NCBI GenBank assembly: GCA_003136575.1
Contig: PLEX01000180.1
Coordinates: 1 to 44,642 of the forward strand
Length of the DNA stretch: 44,642 nucleotides
Source: Bryobacterales bacterium
GTDB taxonomy: Bacteria > Acidobacteriota > Terriglobia > Bryobacterales > Bryobacteraceae
Direction of reading: 5' to 3'
Part shown: piece by piece, positions 7,459-15,227 of the stretch
How the letters are laid out: each line of letters opens with the position of its first letter
Numbering within the stretch: the first letter of the stretch is position 1
Translations under genes and position numbers: made by a program
Notes under the pieces: model-generated
Told to the model about the DNA's origin: nothing
Database searches by the model: none
What the model saw: only the letters and a program-made list of their open reading frames with translations

Positions 7459-8958
7459 ATGCCTGAAATCACTTCCGCCGATCCCGGCATCGCGCCAAAC
7501 AATGCCCGTTGGGACCGCTCTTTCTTCGGTCATCCCCGCGGCCTATCCACGCTCTTCTTTACCGAAATGTGGGAGCGATTCAGCTACTACGGCATGCGCG
7601 CACTGCTCATCCTCTTCATGGTGGCCGCCACGCAGAAGGGCGGCCTGGGCTTCCCGACGTCGAAAGCCGGCTCCATCTACGGACTCTACACCGCGATGGT
7701 CTACCTCGTCGGCCTTCCTGGCGGCTGGATCGCCGACCGCATTCTCGGCCAGCGGCGAGCGGTGCTGTGCGGCGGCATCGTCATCGCGTTGGGTCATTTT
7801 TCCATGGCCATTCCGCGCATCGACACGTTCTATCTGGGGCTTGCGCTCATTGTCGCCGGCACGGGTCTGTTGAAGCCCAACATCAGCACCATGGTCGGCG
7901 GGCTTTACTCGAAAGAAGACGCCCGGCGCGACGCCGGTTTTTCCATTTTCTATATGGGGATTAACCTCGGTGCGATGATTTCGCCGCTGGTCTGCGGCTA
8001 TCTCGCCGAAAAGGTTAACTGGCACTATGGATTCGCCGCGGCGGGGTTCGGCATGACGGTGGGATTGATTCAGTACGTCCTTGGCGGGAAGTTTCTTGGC
8101 AGCGCCGGCCTCGAAAGCTACGGGACCGCGGGCGACCGGCGGCTGTTTCGTAACGGACTGTTCGTCGCCGCCGCCATAGTGATCGCCGGCGTCGCGGGGA
8201 CGGTCAGTGGCAATTTGTCTTTGGCCGCAGGGCAGATTTCTGATGGATTCGGCGTCGTGCTGGTGGGAATCATTGTTGCGTTCTTTGTCGGGCTGTTTCG
8301 CACGGGAGGCTACTCCGATATCGAGCGCGGACGCTTCTGGGTCATTCTGGTTTTATTCGTCGGATCGTCGCTCTTCTGGTCGGCCTTCGAACAGGCCGGA
8401 TCGACCTTGAACCTGTTTGCCGAACGCAACACAAACCTGCACGCGTGGAATTCTCCGTTGTGGAAGGGGGATTTCCTCGCCGAGTACTTCCAGTCTCTGA
8501 ATTCGCTCTTCATCATCGCCCTCGCTCCGGTTTTCGCATGGCTCTGGCTTGCCCTGAAGCGCCGCGAACCCACCAGCATCGCGAAATTTTCCATCGGCCT
8601 GCTCTTCGTCGGGCTGGGATTCGCCGTCCTGATTCCCGTCGCAGGCGGCACCGCGGTAAGCCCGTGGTGGCTCACCCTGACATACCTGCTCCACACGATC
8701 GGCGAACTGTGCCTGAGCCCCGTCGGCCTGAGCGCAATGACGAAGCTCGCGCCGGCGCGGATTGGCGGCCTGATTATGGGTGTCTGGTTCCTTTCGATGT
8801 CGCTGGGCAATTACATCGGAGGCCGGCTCGCGTCTTTGTACGAGACATTTCCGTTGCCCGCGCTTTTCGGCGTCGTCGCGGGTTTTTGCATCGTAGTGGC
8901 TGCCCTGTTCGTCCTCCTGTTCAAGCCGGTCAAACGCCTGATGGGGGGCATCCATTGA
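7459..8958 (+). CDS. POT/PTR family proton-dependent oligopeptide transporter
   Basis: The product (499 aa) is a major-facilitator protein of the proton-dependent oligopeptide transporter family, which imports di- and tripeptides across the inner membrane. The N-terminal signature FFTEMWERFSYYGMRALLIL is typical, including the E-x-x-E-R-F-S/C-Y-Y-G motif that couples protons. GGWIADRILGQRRAVLCGG is the loop after TM2, and GTGLLKPNISTMVGGLY is the family's PTR2 signature. About 12 to 14 hydrophobic segments are visible. The ATG at 7459 gives the usual short polar N-terminus. The stop overlaps a TTG of the next gene, so the two may be co-transcribed. Confidence 0.92.
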   Translation: MPEITSADPGIAPNNARWDRSFFGHPRGLSTLFFTEMWERFSYYGMRALLILFMVAATQKGGLGFPTSKAGSIYGLYTAMVYLVGLPGGWIADRILGQRRAVLCGGIVIALGHFSMAIPRIDTFYLGLALIVAGTGLLKPNISTMVGGLYSKEDARRDAGFSIFYMGINLGAMISPLVCGYLAEKVNWHYGFAAAGFGMTVGLIQYVLGGKFLGSAGLESYGTAGDRRLFRNGLFVAAAIVIAGVAGTVSGNLSLAAGQISDGFGVVLVGIIVAFFVGLFRTGGYSDIERGRFWVILVLFVGSSLFWSAFEQAGSTLNLFAERNTNLHAWNSPLWKGDFLAEYFQSLNSLFIIALAPVFAWLWLALKRREPTSIAKFSIGLLFVGLGFAVLIPVAGGTAVSPWWLTLTYLLHTIGELCLSPVGLSAMTKLAPARIGGLIMGVWFLSMSLGNYIGGRLASLYETFPLPALFGVVAGFCIVVAALFVLLFKPVKRLMGGIH

Positions 8959-8966
8959 CGGATAAG

Positions 8967-10097
8967 ATGGCGGAAACAACTCCGCTCTGGCAGCGCTATC
9001 GCGACCAATTCCCGGTGACGAGGAATCTGGTCTACCTGAACCACGCCGCCGTTGCGCCGCTGTCCCGGCGCGCCGCGGAAGCCATGCAGTGGCTCGCGCA
9101 GGACGCGCTCGATTGCGGCAGCGAGCACTATGCGCAGTGGATGGCCGCATATCAGGGCCTCCGCGTTGTCGCCGCCCGCATGATCAACGCTGCGCCCGCC
9201 GAGATTGCCATCGTCAAGAACACTTCGGAAGGAATCGCGACGGTCGCCATCGGAATCGACTGGAAGCCCGGCGATGTTGTCGTCGCTTTCGAAGAGGAGT
9301 TCCCGGCTAACGTCTATCCCTGGAAGCGTTTGGAGTCGAGGGGCGTCGAAATCCGCTGGTTATCCATCTTCGACGATTTGAACCGCATCGACGAAGCCGC
9401 AAAGGGCGCCCGGCTGCTGGCGATCAGTTACGTCCAGTACCTGAGCGGCTACCGTGTGGATCTCGACAAAATCGGCGAAATCTGCCGGCGGAGAGGCTGC
9501 TTCTTTTTTCTGGACGCCATTCAGGGGCTTGGGGCATTTCCCATCAATGTGGAATCGGCCCACATCGACGCGCTCGCCGCCGATGGCCACAAGTGGCTTC
9601 TCGGACCCGAGGGATGCGGCATTCTGTACGTTCGCCAGGCGCTGCAGGATCAAATCGAACCCGTGGAATTCGGCTGGACAAACGTGGCAAAGTACGCCGA
9701 CTACGCATCCCGGGACATGAGTCTTCGCCACGATGCCGGCCGGTACGAATGCGGGACGCTGAATACGATCGGATGCTACGGACTTCGGGCGGCGTTCGAG
9801 TTGCTGCTTGAAATCGGCGTCGCCAACGTAAGCGTCGCCGTTCAGGAGCTTGGCGATCGGATATGGGAAGGCGCGAGAGAACTGGGATTTGAAACCCTTG
9901 GAAGCCGATCCGCCTCCACAGGCGCCGGTATTGTCAGCATCCGAAAGCGGGGAGTGGAGAGCCAATTGATCGTACGCCGCCTGAGAGATGCCAGGTTCAT
10001 CGCTGCGCCGCGCCAGGGTTGGGTGCGAATCGCCCCGCATTTTTACATCGCGCCGGCTGAAATCGACGCGCTGCTTGAAGAACTGCGTAGCCATTAG
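8967..10097 (+). CDS. Class V aminotransferase-fold PLP enzyme
   Basis: The product (376 aa) is a fold-type I PLP enzyme of the class V group (cysteine desulfurase / isopenicillin N epimerase-like). VYLNHAAVAPLSRRAAEAMQ is the N-terminal block. IVKNTSEGIATVA holds the phosphate-binding Thr-Ser region. FFLDAIQGLGAFPINV contains the Asp-Ala-x-Gln that contacts the pyridine ring. LAADGHKWLLGPEGCGILYV carries the PLP lysine (HKW). No Cys-containing desulfurase loop is obvious, so the substrate is unknown; an aminotransferase, epimerase or hydrolase (kynureninase-like) activity is possible. ATG 8967 is preferred; an upstream in-frame TTG at 8955 overlaps the transporter stop. The pairing with a peptide importer suggests amino-acid catabolism, but this is only inference. 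Confidence 0.88.
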   Translation: MAETTPLWQRYRDQFPVTRNLVYLNHAAVAPLSRRAAEAMQWLAQDALDCGSEHYAQWMAAYQGLRVVAARMINAAPAEIAIVKNTSEGIATVAIGIDWKPGDVVVAFEEEFPANVYPWKRLESRGVEIRWLSIFDDLNRIDEAAKGARLLAISYVQYLSGYRVDLDKIGEICRRRGCFFFLDAIQGLGAFPINVESAHIDALAADGHKWLLGPEGCGILYVRQALQDQIEPVEFGWTNVAKYADYASRDMSLRHDAGRYECGTLNTIGCYGLRAAFELLLEIGVANVSVAVQELGDRIWEGARELGFETLGSRSASTGAGIVSIRKRGVESQLIVRRLRDARFIAAPRQGWVRIAPHFYIAPAEIDALLEELRSH

Positions 10098-10117
10098 TTT
10101 CGGGATACCGCGCGGAC

Positions 10118-10135
10118 GCGGAGGCACCGCTCCGC
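10118..10135. terminator. Hairpin between convergent genes
   Basis: GCGGAG-GCACCG-CTCCGC lies between the 3' ends of the aminotransferase gene and the minus-strand hypothetical gene. The position suits a bidirectional terminator. The stem is only 6 bp and no long T run follows, so the call is weak. Confidence 0.3.
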
Positions 10136-10144
10136 TTCGCGATT

Positions 10145-10858
10145 TCACAACGCCAGGGTTCCCCGATAAGTCATTTCCTTAGGGTTGAAAGTGGCGCGCA
10201 GGAGCGTGGCCGTGAAGCTCGCTCCGACTTTCACGGTAAATTGAATGTCCTTGTCCGCAATGGTGAGCGGCAGAAGATCCTTCGAAAAACCAAATATCCA
10301 GGTAGAGTTCCGTTGGCTTACCAGACCTGGCTGAATCGGCGGCCTGCCTTTGGCCGAAAGCTCCGCGCCGGCTTTCAGGCGGTCCGGCGAATAGCTGCCT
10401 TCGAGGCCCCGAACACTGATCACATATCGCCCGTTATATTCCGCCGGGATCGCGGAATGAAGCGCCGCAATCATGGGCGGCGCGCTCTCCCAAATCACCG
10501 TCACCGTGCCTGGCATAATGTCGCCGCATGCCACCAGGCCGCACTCTCCGACCGTGGCCTCGCCGCGACCCTGCCTGGGCTGGCCGTTGGGATCCGGGCG
10601 CAGATCTTCCATCGCCGCCCTGTACTGCGCGGTTACTTGTTTTGCCCACGGGGAATTGGCGGACAGTGCCGCGATTTCGTCGGCCGACCACTGAGTCGGC
10701 GGTTTGACATCCCAGAAATGCGTGGACGCCCAGTTGCGCTTCGGGAGGCAGAGCAAGCCGACGGACGCAATCGGCAAGCACCCGATCAATGCCCGCCGCG
10801 GCAGTTTTGCGCAAGTATGCGGGCTCATTACCGGAGAATTAGCGAAAAGCGTATTCAT
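10145..10858 (-). CDS. Secreted hypothetical protein
   Basis: I do not recognise a named family. The product (237 aa from ATG 10858) has a basic N-terminus and a hydrophobic segment (ALIGCLPIASVGLLCLP), consistent with a signal peptide or lipoprotein-like leader. The mature part begins with FWDVKPPTQWSADEIAALSA followed by NSPWAK, a pattern I associate with secreted acidobacterial proteins of unknown role. A glycine- and arginine-rich linker (PNGQPRQGRGEATVGECG) is followed by a beta-rich C-terminal half ending FNPKEMTYRGTLAL. The start was chosen because AGGTG stands four bases before ATG 10858; an in-frame ATG at 10828 is also possible. The gene is divergent from the response regulator gene. 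Confidence 0.65.
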   Translation of the reverse strand: MNTLFANSPVMSPHTCAKLPRRALIGCLPIASVGLLCLPKRNWASTHFWDVKPPTQWSADEIAALSANSPWAKQVTAQYRAAMEDLRPDPNGQPRQGRGEATVGECGLVACGDIMPGTVTVIWESAPPMIAALHSAIPAEYNGRYVISVRGLEGSYSPDRLKAGAELSAKGRPPIQPGLVSQRNSTWIFGFSKDLLPLTIADKDIQFTVKVGASFTATLLRATFNPKEMTYRGTLAL

Positions 10859-10937
10859 TCGCACCTGCTTTGGTAGTACTAGGTCTATGAACTGCCAAAC
10901 GAAAATTGATATCCTAATAGAGTTGGGCAGCAATCGT

Positions 10938-10973
10938 GTCGCTGGCGGCAAATTCTGTCGCTGACGGCAAATC
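10938..10973. repeat. Imperfect tandem repeat upstream of the response regulator
   Basis: GTCGCTGGCGGCAAATT (10938-10954) is followed two bases later by GTCGCTGACGGCAAATC (10957-10973), differing at two positions. The two copies sit 23 bp before the preferred regulator start and could be an operator, though they may also be chance. Confidence 0.4.
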
Positions 10974-10995
10974 TAAAGATAAACCAATTAATTCT

Positions 10996-11469
10996 ATGAT
11001 CCAACAGTTACCGGAAATCGCCGCGGGAGCTTTGCAACTGGCCAAGCGGCATACCGTCCTCGTTGTGGACGACGAGCAGGATATCCGGAGTCTTGTAGCC
11101 AACGTCCTCACGGGGTATGGCTACAAGGTCGTCACGGCCTCAAGTGCGGCCAAGGCCATCGCTTTGTTGGCCAGGATGGATGCTCCGCCCGATCTTCTGC
11201 TGACCGACGTCGTAATGCCAGGCATGAGCGGCCCGATGCTCGCCGACCAGCTTCTTGCCCGATTCGGCGGAGCCCGCGTGCTTTTCATGTCGGGTTACGA
11301 CGAGCGCCAGGTGGTGCAGCGTTACGTCGTGGAAAAAGGCTTTGCTCTCATCGCCAAGCCATTTCAGCTGGACAAGCTCTGCGCTTCGGTTAAAGACGCG
11401 ATGGAGGCGGGGATAATGGCTCCGCAGCACAACGAAATGCCGGATCTGATGCTGGAGCAGATTCACTAA
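10996..11469 (+). CDS. Single-domain response regulator (receiver only)
   Basis: The product (157 aa) is a lone CheY-like receiver. TVLVVDDEQDIRSL gives the acidic pair, LLLTDVVMPGMSGP the phospho-accepting Asp, LFMSGYDE the conserved Ser/Thr switch position, and IAKPFQLDKLC the conserved Lys-Pro. No output domain follows; the tail is about 30 residues long. It may act by protein-protein contact with a histidine kinase or sigma-regulation partner, as for other single-domain receivers. The start ATG 10996 gives a short leader; an in-frame GTG at 10936 would run through the tandem repeat. No histidine kinase gene is present in the window. Confidence 0.88.
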   Translation: MIQQLPEIAAGALQLAKRHTVLVVDDEQDIRSLVANVLTGYGYKVVTASSAAKAIALLARMDAPPDLLLTDVVMPGMSGPMLADQLLARFGGARVLFMSGYDERQVVQRYVVEKGFALIAKPFQLDKLCASVKDAMEAGIMAPQHNEMPDLMLEQIH

Positions 11470-11514
11470 GAGGCTCGGGTCCTTTCACGGCCAACTGACC
11501 GGCGGCGCGATTCA

Positions 11515-11796
11515 ATGACAAGACGGGTGGTGGCCCGGCGTTGGCTGGTGTCCGGACGAGTGCAGGGCGTCGGTTTCCGATGGTTCGTTGAAGAATGCGC
11601 CCGCCGTATCGGGATCACCAGTGGCTGGGTCCGTAACCTCGACGACGGCCGCGTTGAAGCCTACGCCGCAGGCACTCCCGAACAGCTGGACCTGCTGGCC
11701 GCCCGGCTTCATCAGGGTCCCCCGCATTCCATCGTCCGCGGCGTTGAACAGATGGAAGCGCCAATGCAACAATTGGATTCCTTCGCTATGAAGTAA
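11515..11796 (+). CDS. acyP: Acylphosphatase
   Basis: The product (93 aa) hydrolyses acyl phosphates such as carbamoyl phosphate and 1,3-bisphosphoglycerate. The signature VSGRVQGVGFRWFVEECARR carries the catalytic Arg, and WVRNLDDGRVEAYAAG carries the catalytic Asn with the usual G-x-V-E. Length and order are normal for the family. The start codon is ATG 11515. The gene lies 45 bp after the receiver gene and 21 bp before apt, so it is probably transcribed with apt. An N-terminal stretch of five extra residues (MTRRV) precedes the usual beginning. Confidence 0.93.
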   Translation: MTRRVVARRWLVSGRVQGVGFRWFVEECARRIGITSGWVRNLDDGRVEAYAAGTPEQLDLLAARLHQGPPHSIVRGVEQMEAPMQQLDSFAMK

Positions 11797-11817
11797 CGAT
11801 CCGGAGAAGACACCAAC

Positions 11818-12339
11818 TTGGACGACCTGAAAGAGCTGATTCGCGAAGTGCCGGACTTCCCTAAACCCGGCATCCTGTTTTACGACATTACGACCCTGCT
11901 GAAAGACCCGCGCGGTCTCCGCGGCACGATCGACGCCCTGCGCGCCCAATATGCCGGAGCCGAAGTCGATGCCGTGATTGGCATCGAATCGCGGGGATTC
12001 ATTTTTGCCCCGGCGTTGGCATATGCGCTTGGAGCGGGGTTCGTTCCCGTGCGCAAGCCGAAGAAACTGCCGGCCGAGACGTCCTCCATTTCCTACGATC
12101 TGGAATATGGCAGCGACACGCTTGAGGTTCATAAGGACGCCATCGGGAAGGGATCGAGGGTTCTGATTGTGGACGATCTGCTTGCGACCGGCGGGACGGC
12201 CAGAGCCGTCAGTCAGTTGGTGGAAGGTCTGGGCGGGATTGTTGCAGGATTAGGCTTTGTGGTTGAGCTGACATTCCTGAACGGCCGCGGCAAGCTGAAC
12301 GGGTACGACGTATTTTCTCTGCTGCAGTACGACAAGTGA
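11818..12339 (+). CDS. apt: Adenine phosphoribosyltransferase
   Basis: Apt (173 aa) converts adenine and PRPP to AMP and pyrophosphate. The N-terminus [18 protein letters not shown] is highly typical of the family. The PRPP loop is [17 protein letters not shown] at about residues 117-133. The start is TTG 11818, preceded by GGAGAAG at a suitable distance; no ATG fits the conserved N-terminus. The next frame begins with a GTGA overlap at the stop, but the likely start of ispE is 90 bp further on, inside a repeat element. The neighbourhood (prs two genes downstream) supplies its co-substrate. Confidence 0.95.
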   Translation: MDDLKELIREVPDFPKPGILFYDITTLLKDPRGLRGTIDALRAQYAGAEVDAVIGIESRGFIFAPALAYALGAGFVPVRKPKKLPAETSSISYDLEYGSDTLEVHKDAIGKGSRVLIVDDLLATGGTARAVSQLVEGLGGIVAGLGFVVELTFLNGRGKLNGYDVFSLLQYDK

Positions 12340-12380
12340 CCGGGTCAGCCAATTCTGTGCCTCGGGCTTCTGACGGATCC

Positions 12381-12460
12381 GCGCGAGTTACGCCGCCGAA
12401 CGCGCCTGAACGGGCGGTTGCTCCGATGCCTGGCGCCGCGTCCGGCGGCTCTTGCGCTTC
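12381..12460. repeat. Dispersed ~80-bp repeat, copy 1 (apt-ispE junction)
   Basis: This stretch aligns with 14694-14773. The first 17 bases differ at one position (GCGCGAGTTACGCCGCC against GCGCAAGTTACGCCGCC) and the last 32 at eight. Two compensating indels lie between. The encoded peptides also align in one frame (VTPPNAPERAVAPMPG against VTPPNTAEAVAHPMSG). The copy contains the probable ispE start codon at 12426. Confidence 0.7.
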
Positions 12461-13436
12461 GACGCAACGGGCCGCGCAACGGCAAGCGAGAGTCAGGGCC
12501 TACGCCAAGCTCAATCTCGGCCTGCGTGTTCTCTACAAGCGGCCCGATGGCTACCACGAGCTCCGCACCATTTTCCAGACTATTTCTCTCGCCGACAGCC
12601 TGGAGATTTCGTGCGGGAGGGCCAGTTCGACGCTGATTGAGATGGAGGGGGCGCCCGAGATCCCCGATAATCTGGCGGAACGCGCAGCACGGCTGGTATT
12701 GGAGGCGGCGGGAAAGCATGCTCACGTCCGGATCAAACTGCGAAAGAACATTCCAACGGGTGCCGGGTTGGGTGGTGGATCGTCCGATGCCGCAGCGGTG
12801 CTCCTGGCGCTGCCAGTCCTCGCCGGCATACGCCTTCCGGTTGAGCAACTGACTGCTTTGGCGGCCCGACTGGGCAGCGATGTCCCGTTCTTTCTGTACG
12901 GAGGTACGGCGCTGGGCCTGGGACGCGGCGAGGAGCTTTATCCCCTGCCGGATCAGCCGACGGAACGCGTCCTGCTGATTGCGCCGGCTGTGCATTCTTC
13001 CACCGCCGACGCCTACCGGGACTTGTCCTCAACATTACCCGCCGGTTCATTGACAAATATTGCGTTACAAAATAAACTGGATAGTTTCCAGCGCTTGGCA
13101 TGGGAAGATAATAAGTCAAGCATAATCAACGATTTTGAGAGTGTAGTCATGGCCCGCCATCCGGAGCTGGCCGAGATTCCGGGAAAACTGCGGCGGGCCG
13201 GGGCTACTCGTGTGGCCATGACAGGGTCGGGTTCCGCGATATTCGGAGTTTTCGATAATCCGGGCAAGCTTGAACGCGCCAGGCTCGGTTGGGAAAAGCG
13301 GGCAGCTTCCGGCGAGCGCGCTTTTTCGGTTTCGTTCGTGAGCCGATCGCAGTACCAGAGCGCGTGGCGGCGCTCCCTTGAGGACGATAAGAAAGGTGAC
13401 GAAACATGGCCGCCCCAAAGCCGGCACGCGCGATGA
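12426..13436 (+). CDS. ispE: 4-diphosphocytidyl-2-C-methyl-D-erythritol kinase
   Basis: IspE phosphorylates CDP-methylerythritol with ATP in the non-mevalonate isoprenoid pathway. The GHMP-kinase ATP loop is IPTGAGLGGGSSDAAAVL. The conserved N-terminal block RAYAKLNLGLRVLYKRPDGY and the C-terminal GATRVAMTGSGSAIFGVF are present. The frame is open from a GTG at 12336 that overlaps the apt stop. The only ATG before the conserved domain is 12426, which lies inside the dispersed repeat, so every possible start adds an Ala/Gly/Ser/Arg-rich leader of at least ~27 residues that is not part of the kinase fold. The C-terminus also has a charged extension (EDDKKGDETWPP) that overlaps prs by 31 bp. Confidence 0.92.
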   Translation: MPGAASGGSCASTQRAAQRQARVRAYAKLNLGLRVLYKRPDGYHELRTIFQTISLADSLEISCGRASSTLIEMEGAPEIPDNLAERAARLVLEAAGKHAHVRIKLRKNIPTGAGLGGGSSDAAAVLLALPVLAGIRLPVEQLTALAARLGSDVPFFLYGGTALGLGRGEELYPLPDQPTERVLLIAPAVHSSTADAYRDLSSTLPAGSLTNIALQNKLDSFQRLAWEDNKSSIINDFESVVMARHPELAEIPGKLRRAGATRVAMTGSGSAIFGVFDNPGKLERARLGWEKRAASGERAFSVSFVSRSQYQSAWRRSLEDDKKGDETWPPQSRHAR

Positions 13437-14377
13437 ATCCAGACCGGGTCAAGATATTCAGTGGCAGCGCCAACCCTGGGCTGGCCAGGGAAATCTGCGA
13501 CCATCTTCAGCTGCCTCCGGCCGAGATGAGCCTGAGGCGATTTGCCGACGGCGAAATCCATTTGCAGGTCCTCGAAAATGTCCGGGGCGCGGATTGCTTC
13601 GTCGTGCAGCCCACTTGCGCGCCAGTCGAGTTCCATCTCATGGAGCTTTTGTTAACCATGGACGCCCTGAAGCGCGCCTCGGCCGAGCGGGTGACGGCGG
13701 TGCTGCCGTATTACGGCTACGGTCGCCAGGACCGTAAGGACAAACCGCGCGTTCCGATTTCGGCCAAGCTGGTCGCATCGCTTCTGGAACGCGCCGGAGC
13801 CGACCGCATTATGGCGCTCGATCTGCACGCCGCGCAGATTCAGGGCTTCTTCGATGTGCCGGTGGATCATTTGTTTTTTCGACCTGTGACCGTGGATTAT
13901 CTGAAGTCGCTGGGGATGGCCGATCTGACTGTCGTTTCGCCGGATGCGGGTGGCGTGGAACGAGCACGGTCGATCGCCAAGCGGCTCAATGCGCCTCTGG
14001 CTATTATCGACAAGCGCCGCGAGGAAGCGAACGTCGCGGAAGTGATGAACGTGATCGGCTCGGTGGCAGGGCAGAATTGTCTGCTGGTGGACGACCTTAT
14101 CGACACGGCGGGGACTCTGGTGAAGGGCGCCGAGGCGTTGCTGAGGCAGGGAGCGGCGAGCGTCACGGCATGCGCGTCACATGCCGTTCTCTCCGGACCG
14201 GCTATCGAGCGGATTGAGGAATCGGGAATCCGCGAAGTGGTGGTGTCGAACTCGATACCGCTGACGGAAGAGGGCCGCAACTGCAAAAAAATAAAGCAGT
14301 TGTCCGTTGCTCCGCTGCTGGCCTCCGCGGTCCAGTCGATTCACGAGGAAACGTCGGTCAGCCGGCTGTTTCTTTAG
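13406..14377 (+). CDS. prs: Ribose-phosphate pyrophosphokinase
   Basis: Prs (323 aa) makes PRPP from ribose 5-phosphate and ATP, feeding Apt, PyrR/PyrE, purine, His and Trp synthesis. Signatures are KIFSGSANPGLAREI at the N-terminus, the catalytic flexible loop around YYGYGRQDRKDKPRVPIS, DLHAAQIQGFFDVPVDHL, SPDAGGVERARSIAKRL, and the PRPP loop LLVDDLIDTAGTLVKGAEAL. The start ATG 13406 is preferred because AAAGGTGA lies seven bases upstream; an ATG at 13433 that overlaps the ispE stop would also preserve the domain. An ispE-prs order is common in bacteria. Confidence 0.96.
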   Translation: MAAPKPARAMNPDRVKIFSGSANPGLAREICDHLQLPPAEMSLRRFADGEIHLQVLENVRGADCFVVQPTCAPVEFHLMELLLTMDALKRASAERVTAVLPYYGYGRQDRKDKPRVPISAKLVASLLERAGADRIMALDLHAAQIQGFFDVPVDHLFFRPVTVDYLKSLGMADLTVVSPDAGGVERARSIAKRLNAPLAIIDKRREEANVAEVMNVIGSVAGQNCLLVDDLIDTAGTLVKGAEALLRQGAASVTACASHAVLSGPAIERIEESGIREVVVSNSIPLTEEGRNCKKIKQLSVAPLLASAVQSIHEETSVSRLFL

Positions 14378-14380
14378 ATG

Positions 14381-14410
14381 TTGACTTAGTCATGCGACTT
14401 AGTCTAGGAT
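14381..14410 (+). promoter_or_regulatory. Promoter and palindromic operators of the Phd/PIN operon
   Basis: TTGACT (14381-14386) and TAGGAT (14405-14410) are 18 bp apart, with the antitoxin ATG six bases further on. Two palindromes lie between the boxes: TGACTTAGTCA (14382-14392) and GACTTAGTC (14396-14404), with centres 13 bp apart. This is the expected layout for an antitoxin-bound autorepression operator. Confidence 0.65.
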
Positions 14411-14416
14411 GAATGC

Positions 14417-14647
14417 ATGGAAGTTAACGTTCACGAGGCCAAGACGCATCTTTCACGGATTTTGGAACGCGTAACCGAGGGTGAGGATGTGATTATCATG
14501 CGCTCCAACTCGCCGATCGCCCGTCTGGTGCCTATCCGCTCGCTGCCGGTTCGCCGGGAATTGGGCTGGGCGCGTGGCGAATTCACGGTGCCGGAAGACT
14601 TCGATGCGCCGCTGCCCGCCGAAATCGAAGACAGTTTTTATCAGTGA
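14417..14647 (+). CDS. Phd/YefM family antitoxin
   Basis: The product (76 aa) has the Phd/YefM N-terminal DNA-binding fold: VNVHEAKTHLSRILERVTEG followed by the typical IIMRSNSPIARLVPI. The C-terminal ~25 residues (GEFTVPEDFDAPLPAEIEDS) are acidic and likely disordered until bound to the toxin. The ATG sits about seven bases from the -10 box, so the mRNA is probably leaderless. Unlike most pairs, the toxin start is 133 bp downstream rather than overlapping, because a copy of the dispersed repeat occupies the gap. Confidence 0.92.
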   Translation: MEVNVHEAKTHLSRILERVTEGEDVIIMRSNSPIARLVPIRSLPVRRELGWARGEFTVPEDFDAPLPAEIEDSFYQ

Positions 14648-14693
14648 GACTCGTGTGTTGGATGAGATGCTGGTAGGGACTCCATGGGAACTT

Positions 14694-14773
14694 GCGCAAG
14701 TTACGCCGCCTAACACGGCCGAAGCGGTGGCTCATCCGATGTCCGGCTCCGTGCCCGACGGATCTTGCGCTCC
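14694..14773. repeat. Dispersed ~80-bp repeat, copy 2 (antitoxin-toxin gap)
   Basis: This is the partner of 12381-12460. A 14-bp perfect palindrome, AACTTGCGCAAGTT (14689-14702), marks its left edge. The element holds a small frame (MSGSVPDGSCAPG, ATG 14739) that ends in TAA directly before the toxin ATG. Both copies therefore end just upstream of, or within, the start of a downstream gene. Confidence 0.7.
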
Positions 14774-14780
14774 TGGATAA

Positions 14781-15164
14781 ATGAAGGTCCTCATCGACAC
14801 TCACACGTTTCTTTGGATGGCCGCTGCCCCGGAGAAACTCCCCGCGAAAGCGCGCGAACTCTGCGAAACGTGCGAGTTGATATTCAGCGTGACGAGCGTG
14901 TGGGAGATCGGGATCAAGTGGCAAATCGGGAAACTGGTTCTGCCCGCTCCCCCTAAAGAGTACCTTCCGCTGCAAATCAGGCGCGGCGGCGTTACGGTGC
15001 TGCCGATCCAACTTCGACACACGCTGGCCGCCGCCGGTTTACCGCTGCTTCACAAGGACCCGTTCGACCGCATGCTGGCTGCGCAGTGCCTCGAAGAGGG
15101 GCTGAAGTGCGTGACGAGGGATCCGGCGATTTCAGCGTACGGCGTTGAAGTGATCTGGGAATAG
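14781..15164 (+). CDS. PIN-domain toxin (VapC-like ribonuclease)
   Basis: The product (127 aa) is a PIN-domain RNase partner of the Phd antitoxin. LIDTHTFLWM gives the first catalytic Asp (residue 5), SVTSVWEIGIK the conserved Glu, and LHKDPFDRMLAAQ the C-terminal acidic pair. The DTHxxLW and DPFDRMLxAQ patterns belong to the VapC group commonly paired with Phd-type antitoxins. The ATG follows a TAA from a short frame in the repeat with no gap, and no good Shine-Dalgarno is seen, so its translation may depend on reading of the short upstream frame. All catalytic residues look intact. Confidence 0.92.
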   Translation: MKVLIDTHTFLWMAAAPEKLPAKARELCETCELIFSVTSVWEIGIKWQIGKLVLPAPPKEYLPLQIRRGGVTVLPIQLRHTLAAAGLPLLHKDPFDRMLAAQCLEEGLKCVTRDPAISAYGVEVIWE

Positions 15165-15171
15165 GCGGTCA

Positions 15172-15227
15172 TCGTCGTTTTTTTTCAATAACAAGAAAAC
15201 GCACGCATGCTAAACTTCAAACGACGA
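15172..15227. other. Inverted repeat and T run after the PIN toxin gene
   Basis: TCGTCGTTT (15172-15180), which runs into a longer T stretch, is repeated inverted as AAACGACGA (15219-15227), 38 bases away. It lies in the 256-bp gap before the acyltransferase gene, where I see no other gene. It may be part of a terminator or be incidental. Confidence 0.3.
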
